DNA of 64,000 nucleotides from an uncultured Nocardioides sp. (lineage in GTDB: Bacteria; Actinomycetota; Actinomycetes; Propionibacteriales; Nocardioidaceae): positions 718,294-782,293 of the forward strand of contig NZ_CANKZF010000002.1 of assembly GCF_947488515.1 (NCBI RefSeq). Direction: 5' to 3'. Numbering within the stretch: position 1 is the first letter of the stretch; every line of letters begins with the position of its first letter. The translations under genes and the position numbers were made by a program. The notes beneath the pieces are model-generated. The model was given only the letters and a program-made list of their open reading frames with translations, made no database searches and was not told the DNA's origin. This document shows, one piece after another, positions 56,808 to 64,000 of this stretch.

Positions 56808-57682
56808 TGAGCACTCGAGAGGGCACGGGGATCGTGCTGGGACCGAACCGCTACGGCAAGGCGGAGTCGCGCGTCGTACGCATCGTGCGCGACACGGCGC
56901 GCCACGAGATCCACGACCTCAACGTGTCGACGTCGCTGTACGGCGACTTCGCGGCCGCGCACACCGACGGCGACCAGTCGCAGGTGCTCCCGACGGACAC
57001 CCAGAAGAACACGGCGTTCGCGTTCGCCAAGCGGCACGGGGTCGCCTCGCCCGAGGACTACGCGATGGCACTCGGCGCCCGCCTGCTCGAGGCCACGCCG
57101 GCCGCGGACGGAGTCGTGGTGCAGGTCGAGGAGTACGCGTGGGACCGGATCCCGGTCAACGGCTTCGGCCACGACCACGCGTTCGTGCGCCGTGGCGGCG
57201 AGGTGCGCACCGCGGCGGTGGAGGTGACGGCGTCGGGCCCGTCGGTGACCTCCGGGCTCAAGGACCTGGTGGTGCTGAAGTCCACCGGCTCGGAGTTCAA
57301 GGGCTTCCTCCGCGACGACTACACGACGCTCCCCGACGCCGACGACCGCATCCTCGCGACCGCGCTCCGTGCGGAGTGGCACCACCGGGACGGCGCGCGG
57401 CCCGACTGGAGCACGTCGTACGAGTCGGTGCGGGCGCTCCTGCTCGAGACCTTTGCGACGACGTACAGCAGGGCCCTGCAGGAGACGCTCTACGCGATGG
57501 GTCGGGCCGTGCTCACCGCCCACCAGGACATCACCCGGATCGCCTTCTCCGCCCCCAACAAGCACCACTTCCTGGTGGACCTCGAGCCGTTCGGGCTGGA
57601 CAACCCGGGCGAGGTCTTCATCGCGGCGGACCGGCCCTACGGGCTGATCGAGGCCGAGGTCGTGCGGGAGGGGACGGCGTGA
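56807..57682 (+). CDS. pucL: Urate oxidase (uricase)
   Basis: Cofactor-free urate oxidase makes 5-hydroxyisourate. The 291-residue protein has the catalytic lysine in NRYGKAESRV (Lys18), the Thr of LPTDTQKNTAFAFAK (Thr63), and the C-terminal His motif APNKHHFLVDL, which together form the family active site. ATG 56807 has AGGAGG at 9 bases and overlaps the preceding stop by one base. It is followed by uraD and uraH, which act on its unstable product. Lengths near 290-300 are normal. Confidence 0.96.
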   Translation: MSTREGTGIVLGPNRYGKAESRVVRIVRDTARHEIHDLNVSTSLYGDFAAAHTDGDQSQVLPTDTQKNTAFAFAKRHGVASPEDYAMALGARLLEATPAADGVVVQVEEYAWDRIPVNGFGHDHAFVRRGGEVRTAAVEVTASGPSVTSGLKDLVVLKSTGSEFKGFLRDDYTTLPDADDRILATALRAEWHHRDGARPDWSTSYESVRALLLETFATTYSRALQETLYAMGRAVLTAHQDITRIAFSAPNKHHFLVDLEPFGLDNPGEVFIAADRPYGLIEAEVVREGTA

Positions 57683-58173
57683 GCGTCCCACGCTTCAACA
57701 GCGCGACCGACGAGGACGCCCGCCGGATGCTGCTCACCTGCCTCGACGCGCCGCAGTGGGCCGACCGCGTGCTGGCCGGCCGGCCCTACGACACCCTCGG
57801 CGAGGTCGAGGCCGCCATGGTCGTGGCGTCGGCCGCCATCTCCGACGAGGAGCTCGAGCAGGCCCTCGCGCGGCACCCGCGCATCGGCGAGCGCGCCGAC
57901 GCGGACCGGCACGACGCCGCCCACTCCACGCGCGAGCAGTCCGGTGTCGACCGGGACGACGCCGACCTGGCCCGCCGCCTCGAGGAGGGCAACCGGGCCT
58001 ACGAGGACCGCTTCGGCCGGGTGTTCATCGTCCGGGCCGCGGGCCGCAGCGGCACCGACATCCTCGAGCACCTCCAGCAGCGCCTCGACAACAGCGACGA
58101 GCTCGAGCGCGCGGCGACGATCGAGCAGCTGACCCAGATCGCGGTCCTGCGGATGAAGGAGGCGTTGTCCTGA
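57679..58173 (+). CDS. uraD: 2-oxo-4-hydroxy-4-carboxy-5-ureidoimidazoline decarboxylase
   Basis: UraD decarboxylates OHCU to S-allantoin. The 164-residue helical protein has the signature catalytic stretch ARHPRIGERAD with His66, then DADLARRLEEGNRAYEDRFG, the conserved substrate-binding helix, and a terminal EQLTQIAVLRMKEALS. GTG 57679 overlaps the uricase stop as GTGA. Following uraH overlaps by one base. The order uricase-uraD-uraH is consecutive in pathway terms except that uraH acts second. Confidence 0.95.
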   Translation: MSVPRFNSATDEDARRMLLTCLDAPQWADRVLAGRPYDTLGEVEAAMVVASAAISDEELEQALARHPRIGERADADRHDAAHSTREQSGVDRDDADLARRLEEGNRAYEDRFGRVFIVRAAGRSGTDILEHLQQRLDNSDELERAATIEQLTQIAVLRMKEALS

Positions 58174-58493
58174 TGGCCTCGCTGAGCACCCACGTCCTCG
58201 ACACCGCGAGCGGACGTCCGGCCGCAGGCCTGCGGATCACCCTGGAGTCGGCCGACGGCAGCGTCCTCGCCGAGGCACTCACCGACGACGACGGGCGGAT
58301 CGGGGACCTCGCCGGGGACCTGGCGGCGGAGGACCACGTCCTGCGCTTCGACACCGGTGCGTGGTTCGCCGCGCAGGGCGCCGCCGCCTTCTACCCCGAG
58401 GTCGTCGTCACCTTCGCCGTCGGGCACGACGAGCACTACCACGTCCCGCTGCTGCTGAGCCCCTTCGGCTACGCGACCTACCGGGGCAGCTGA
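58173..58493 (+). CDS. uraH: 5-hydroxyisourate hydrolase
   Basis: This transthyretin-like enzyme hydrolyses 5-hydroxyisourate to OHCU. The 106-residue product has the N-terminal LSTHVLDTASGRPA with the first catalytic His, a central VLRFDTGAWF with an Arg-bearing strand, EHYHVPLLLSPFGY with the second His, and the diagnostic C-terminal YRGS. ATG 58173 overlaps the uraD stop by one base. The tetrameric transthyretin fold is known for the family; no periplasmic signal is present. Confidence 0.96.
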   Translation: MASLSTHVLDTASGRPAAGLRITLESADGSVLAEALTDDDGRIGDLAGDLAAEDHVLRFDTGAWFAAQGAAAFYPEVVVTFAVGHDEHYHVPLLLSPFGYATYRGS

Positions 58494-58495
58494 GC

Positions 58496-59839
58496 ATGGT
58501 CGAGCAGTCCGCGGTGGAGACCCTCGTGCGGGCCGGCCGCGCGGTCGTCGACGGAGCCGAGCGGTCCGCCTCCGTCCGTCTCCGCGACGGGGTCGTCGTC
58601 GCGATCGGTGCGTACGACGCCGACGCCGCGGGCGCGGAGGTGGTCGTGCTGGCCGACGACGAGGTGCTGCTGCCGGGGCTCGTGGACACCCACGTCCACG
58701 TCAACGAGCCGGGTCGCACCGACTGGGAGGGCTTCGCCAGCGCGACCCGCGCCGCGGCTGCCGGGGGTGTCACGACGATCGTCGACATGCCGCTCAACAG
58801 CATCCCGCCGACCACCACGGTCGCTGCGCTCGAGGTGAAGCGGGCAGTCGCCGCGGACCAGGCCTGGGTCGACGTCGGGTTCTGGGGCGGCGCGGTCCCG
58901 GGCAACGTCGGCGACCTCGCACCCCTCCACGACGCAGGCGTCTTCGGCTTCAAGTGCTTCCTGCTCGACTCAGGCGTGGAGGAGTTCCCCCACCTCGCGC
59001 CGGCCGAGCTCGCCGACGCGATGGCCGAGGTCGCGCGGATCGGCTCCCTCATGGTCGTGCACGCCGAGGACGCCGACGAGATCACCGAGTGCGCCCACGG
59101 TGCGGCGTACCGTGGCTTCCTGGACAGCCGGCCGGACGCCGCGGAGGAGCGCGCGATCGCGCTCGTCATCGACACCACGCGGCGCACGGGTGCCCGCGCC
59201 CACGTCGTGCACCTCAGCGCCTCGGGTGCCGTGCCGGCGCTGCGGGCCGCCCGGGCCGACGGCGTCGACCTGAGCGTCGAGACGTGCCCGCACTACCTGC
59301 ACTTCGAGGCCGGCTCGATCGCCGACGGGGCGACCGAGCTCAAGTGCTGCCCGCCCATCCGCGACGCGACCAACCGTGACGCCCTGTGGCGGGCGCTCGT
59401 CGAGGGCGACATCGACCTCGTCGTCACCGACCACTCGCCGTGCACCGCCGACCTCAAGCGCCGGGAGACGGGCGACTTCGCCGACGCCTGGGGTGGGGTC
59501 GCGTCGCTCCAGCTGGGCCTGCCCGTCGTCTGGACCGGCGCCCGCGAGCGCGGCGTACCCCTCGCCGAGGTGGTGCGCTGGATGTCCACCGCCCCTGCCC
59601 GCCGGGTGGGGCTGGCCGGCAAGGGCGAGATCGCCGTGGGTGCCGACGCGGACCTCTGCGTCTTCGCGCCCGACGAGGAGTGGGTCGTCGACGTGGCGGC
59701 GCTGCACCACAAGAACCCGGTCACGCCCTACGCCGGGCGTACGCTCACCGGCACCGTGCGCGCGACCTGGCTTCGCGGGGCACCGATCGACGTCGCGGCG
59801 GGTCCGCGGGGCCGGCTGCTCAGGAGGGGAATCCCATGA
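58496..59839 (+). CDS. allB: Allantoinase
   Basis: AllB opens the hydantoin ring of allantoin to allantoate. The 447-residue cyclic amidohydrolase has the binuclear metal motif DTHVHVNEPG (His66, His68), the carboxylated lysine in FGFKCFLLDSGVEEFP (Lys153), VVHAEDADE, THxSxxx-type CPHYLHFEA, and a late DHSPCTADLKR. It resembles dihydropyrimidinase-type relatives but fits allantoinase by neighbours and length. ATG 58496 is 2 bases after uraH. The stop overlaps the next ATG as ATGA. Confidence 0.94.
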   Translation: MVEQSAVETLVRAGRAVVDGAERSASVRLRDGVVVAIGAYDADAAGAEVVVLADDEVLLPGLVDTHVHVNEPGRTDWEGFASATRAAAAGGVTTIVDMPLNSIPPTTTVAALEVKRAVAADQAWVDVGFWGGAVPGNVGDLAPLHDAGVFGFKCFLLDSGVEEFPHLAPAELADAMAEVARIGSLMVVHAEDADEITECAHGAAYRGFLDSRPDAAEERAIALVIDTTRRTGARAHVVHLSASGAVPALRAARADGVDLSVETCPHYLHFEAGSIADGATELKCCPPIRDATNRDALWRALVEGDIDLVVTDHSPCTADLKRRETGDFADAWGGVASLQLGLPVVWTGARERGVPLAEVVRWMSTAPARRVGLAGKGEIAVGADADLCVFAPDEEWVVDVAALHHKNPVTPYAGRTLTGTVRATWLRGAPIDVAAGPRGRLLRRGIP

Positions 59840-59919
59840 CCGAGCGCAGCGAGGTCATCATTCAACACAGCGCGACATGTGCCTCATGCGCGCACGGAGC
59901 GAAGCGAGTACGTGCATGA
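59836..59919 (+). CDS. 27-residue ORF between allB and allE, coupled at both ends
   Basis: A frame from ATG 59836 to TGA 59919 overlaps the allB stop and the allE start by ATGA at each end. It is preceded by a strong AGGAGGGG about 7 bases upstream, while allE itself has no good ribosome site. The peptide (start MTERSEVIIQ, centre CASC) has no known family. The DNA contains two small hairpins (59836-59858 and 59883-59920), suggesting an inserted repeat that separated the ribosome site from allE. Confidence 0.5.
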   Translation: MTERSEVIIQHSATCASCAHGAKRVRA

Positions 59920-59920
59920 G
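59883..59920 (+). repeat. Hairpin overlapping the allE start
   Basis: CTCATGC (59883-59889) pairs with GCATGAG (59914-59920), placing the allE ATG in a stem. The loop contains gagcgaagcgag, and a companion ATGACC/GGTCAT stem at 59836-59858 has gagcgcagcga in its loop, so both may be copies of one repeat type. Confidence 0.5.
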
Positions 59921-60761
59921 CTACTGGGTCCCGAGGGGCGGGCTGCCGCCGCAGACCGACCTGACGACCGGCCAGTCCGGTCGTGCGGTCTTCACCGAGT
60001 CGTACGCCGTGCTGCCGCGCGGCACCATGACCGACATCGTCGCGAGCCGCCTGCCGCACTGGGACGACACCCGGCTGTGGGTGATCGCCCGGCCGCTGTC
60101 CGGCTTCGCCGAGACCTTCTCGTGGTACGTCGTGGAGGTGGCGCCGGGCGGCGGGTCCGTACGGCCCGACGACGACCCCGACGCGGAGTCGGTGCTCTTG
60201 GTCGTCGGCGGGCGGGCCACGCTGACCGTCGGTGACGGGACCCACGCGCTCGAGCCGGGCAGCTACGCGTTCGTGCCACCGGGAACGACCTGGACGTTGC
60301 GCAGCGACGGGGCCGGGGGCGAGCCGCTGACCTTCCACTGGATCCGCAAGGCCTACGAGCGGGTCGACGGCATCGAGGTGCCGGAGCCGTTCGTCGTCCA
60401 CGAGGACGACGTCGCGGCCGAGCCGATGCCCGACACCGACGGGGCGTGGGGCACCCAGCGCTTCGTCGACCCGCTCGACGTGCGGCACGACATGCACGTC
60501 AACATCGTCGGCTTCGAGCCCGGGGGAGCGATCCCGTTCCCGGAGACCCACGTGATGGAGCACGGCCTCTACGTCCTCGAGGGCAAGGCCGTCTACCTCC
60601 TCAACCAGGACTGGGTCGAGGTGGAGGCGGGCGACTTCATGTGGCTGCGCGCCTTCTGCCCCCAGGCCTGCTACGCCGGCGGGCCCGGCCGGTTCCGCTA
60701 CCTGCTCTACAAGGACGTCAACCGGCACCCGAGGCTGCACCCGAAGTCCGCACCGATGTGA
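59916..60761 (+). CDS. allE: (S)-ureidoglycine aminohydrolase
   Basis: AllE (YlbA) releases ammonia from S-ureidoglycine to give S-ureidoglycolate. The 281-residue bicupin starts YWVPRGGLPPQTDL and shows a first cupin (GSYAFVPPGTTWTL) and a second with the metal-ligand cluster PFPETHVMEHGLYVLEGK, then CPQACYAGG. ATG 59916 is inside a hairpin with no clear ribosome site, so translation probably depends on the preceding short ORF. The allantoate-to-ureidoglycine enzyme that would provide its substrate is not in this window. Confidence 0.93.
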   Translation: MSYWVPRGGLPPQTDLTTGQSGRAVFTESYAVLPRGTMTDIVASRLPHWDDTRLWVIARPLSGFAETFSWYVVEVAPGGGSVRPDDDPDAESVLLVVGGRATLTVGDGTHALEPGSYAFVPPGTTWTLRSDGAGGEPLTFHWIRKAYERVDGIEVPEPFVVHEDDVAAEPMPDTDGAWGTQRFVDPLDVRHDMHVNIVGFEPGGAIPFPETHVMEHGLYVLEGKAVYLLNQDWVEVEAGDFMWLRAFCPQACYAGGPGRFRYLLYKDVNRHPRLHPKSAPM

Positions 60762-60772
60762 ACCCGATCACG

Positions 60773-60778
60773 TAGGAT
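60773..60778 (+). promoter_or_regulatory. Candidate -10 (TAGGAT) of the xanthine dehydrogenase operon
   Basis: TAGGAT lies 12 bases after the allE stop, giving xdhA a leader of about 80-90 bases before its GGGGAG ribosome site. Confidence 0.4.
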
Positions 60779-60868
60779 GGGAGGTGGCAGGTCGTCGTTC
60801 GGCATGGACAACCGGCGGCCCGTGACTCCCTGAACCATGCGACGTCTGCGCTGCCGAGGGGAGAGCAC

Positions 60869-62259
60869 GTGCCGGATCCGCAGGTCACCGTCAACGGGCA
60901 GCCGCGCCCGCTCGCCGGGACGCCCACCCGCACCAACGCGCTCGACTTCCTGCGCGGCCTCGGGCTCACCGGCGCCAAGGAGGGCTGCGCGGAGGGCGAG
61001 TGCGGTGCCTGCGCGGTGATGGTCGCCCGCCCCGACGGGGCCGGCAGCCGTTGGACGCCTGTCAACGCCTGCCTGGTGCCGGCCCTCGCGCTCGACGGGC
61101 AGGAGGTCGTCACAGCCGAGGGGCTCGGCACGCCCGAGCGGCTGCACCCGGTCCAGGCCGGGCTCGCCGCCGCCGGCGGCTCCCAGTGCGGCTACTGCAC
61201 GCCGGGCTTCGCCTGCTCGATGGCGGCGGAGTACTACCGGCCCGACCGCGAGGCAGGGCCCGACGGGTTCGACCTGCACGCGATCGCCGGCAACCTCTGC
61301 CGCTGCACCGGCTACCGCCCGATCCGCGACGCCGCCCGCGCCCTCGACGGTCCCGCACCCGCAGACCCCCTGGCCGAGCGGCAGGCGAGCCCCGCGCCCG
61401 CGGCGGTGCCCACCCGGGTCGACGGGTTCGCCCGCCCCGCCGACCTCGCCGAGGCGCTCACGATCCTGGCCGACCACCCCGACGCCGTCGTGGTCGCAGG
61501 GTCGACCGACTGGGGCGTGGAGGCCAACCTGCGCGGCCGCCGGGCGTCCTACGTCGTCGCGGTCGACCGGCTGGCCGAGCTGCGCGGGGTCTCGACCGAC
61601 GGTCCGGTCGAGATCGGCGCAGCGCTGACCCTGAGCGAGGTCGAGGCCGCGCTCGGCGACACCGTGCCGCTGCTCGGGGAGGTCTGGCCGCTCTTCGCCT
61701 CGCCGCTGATCCGCAACGGCGCCACCATCGGCGGCAACCTCGCGACCGCGTCGCCGATCGGTGACCTCGCGCCCGCCCTGCTCGCCCTCGACGCGACGCT
61801 GCTGCTCGCCTCCACCACCGGTGACCGGGCGGTCGCGCTGGCCGACTTCTTCACCGGCTACCGCGAGACCGTGCTGCGACCCGGCGAGCTCGTCCGGGCC
61901 GTCCGGGTGCCGACGCCCCTCGCCGCTCACACCACGTTCCGCAAGATCGCCAAGCGGCGCTACGACGACATCTCCAGCGTCGCCGTCGCGGCCGCCCTCG
62001 ACGTCGTCGACGGCACGGTCGTGCGGGCCCGCATCGGCCTCGGCGGCGTCGCCGCCACGCCCCTGCGCGCCCGTGCCACCGAGGCCGTGCTCGAGGGGCG
62101 GCCGTGGACGCAGGAGACGGTCGAGGAGGCCTCCCTGGTGCTGGCGGGGGAGGGCACGCCGATCGACGACCAGCGGGCCAGCGCCGCCTACCGCTCGGCG
62201 ATGCTGGGCAACGCGCTGAGGGCGTGGTGGGACGAGGAGTGGGACGAGGGGGAGCGCCA

Positions 62260-62263
<4 letters not shown>
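60869..62263 (+). CDS. xdhA: Xanthine dehydrogenase small subunit (2Fe-2S and FAD)
   Basis: XdhA carries electrons from the molybdenum subunit to NAD through two 2Fe-2S clusters and FAD. The 464-residue protein has the plant-type ferredoxin motif GCAEGECGACAV and the second cluster QCGYCTPGF plus CRCTGYRPI (about 40-150), and an FAD-binding domain with GSTDWGVEANLRGR and ATIGGNLATASPIGDLAPALL. The GTG start follows GGGGAG at 5 bases. Its stop overlaps xdhB as GTGA. The subunit order iron-sulphur/FAD then molybdenum is usual. Confidence 0.95.

Positions 62264-64000
<1,737 letters not shown>

Overview
The window is chromosomal DNA of a high-GC actinobacterium, most likely from the Nocardioides/Nocardioidaceae neighbourhood. 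The evidence is very strong G/C preference at third codon positions, frequent GTG starts, a mycothiol-dependent formaldehyde dehydrogenase, a His-tailed GroEL next to groES, and a gene order matching the actinobacterial housekeeping backbone: rplM-rpsI-glmM-coaA-glmS-acpS-nnr-alr-tsaE-tsaB-rimI-tsaD-groES-groEL-guaB-guaB3-guaA. The genus is inferred from content, not proven. Two genes run off the window edges (below 703, minus; from 62260, plus). No tRNA, rRNA, CRISPR array or recognisable transposase was seen, and no gene-free stretch exceeds 300 bases.

Layout. 1-6062: a membrane protein, an XRE/NB-ARC/TPR regulator, citrate synthase and an FAD amine-oxidase-like enzyme, all on the minus strand. 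6321-21467: ribosomal proteins L13/S9, cell-wall precursor enzymes (glmM, glmS, alr), CoA and carrier-protein enzymes (coaA, acpS), NAD(P)HX repair (nnr) and the t6A operon, in which TsaE is fused behind an acetyltransferase. A DUF559/AbiEi-like gene is inserted here, bracketed by two nearly identical 42-nt palindromes. 21574-32389: an accessory block with a type-VII-secretion-like pair, a lipoprotein, an ECF sigma factor with a membrane propeller partner, formaldehyde detoxification (mscR plus a metallo-beta-lactamase-fold hydrolase), an XRE regulator facing a pair of palindromic repeats, a GH3 lipoprotein and a methyltransferase. 32418-34599: groES-groEL behind two CIRCE operators. 34728-51429: guaB and guaB3 with accessory genes between them (ACT-GNAT fusion, GT39-like glycosyltransferase, secreted metzincin, CHAP protein, lactate dehydrogenase, TetR, glpD, aldehyde dehydrogenase, GMC oxidoreductase). 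51685-64000: guaA, then a purine-catabolic cluster: sodium symporter with small partner, DUF6986 lyase-like protein, uricase, uraD, uraH, allantoinase, a 27-codon ORF, ureidoglycine aminohydrolase and xanthine dehydrogenase subunits.

How the genes work together. GuaB, GuaB3 and GuaA form the purine-synthesis part, while the 53481-64000 cluster would take xanthine through urate, 5-hydroxyisourate, OHCU and S-allantoin to allantoate, with AllE acting later on ureidoglycine. The enzyme converting allantoate to ureidoglycine is not in the window. alr, glmM and glmS feed peptidoglycan. MscR and its overlapping hydrolase form a plausible mycothiol-dependent formaldehyde pathway.

A striking sequence-level theme is initiation. 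About twenty genes without a convincing Shine-Dalgarno site have a TANNNT or CANNNT hexamer ending 5 to 8 bases before the start codon, the pattern expected of leaderless transcripts. Most of the remaining genes overlap their upstream neighbour by 1 to 8 bases.
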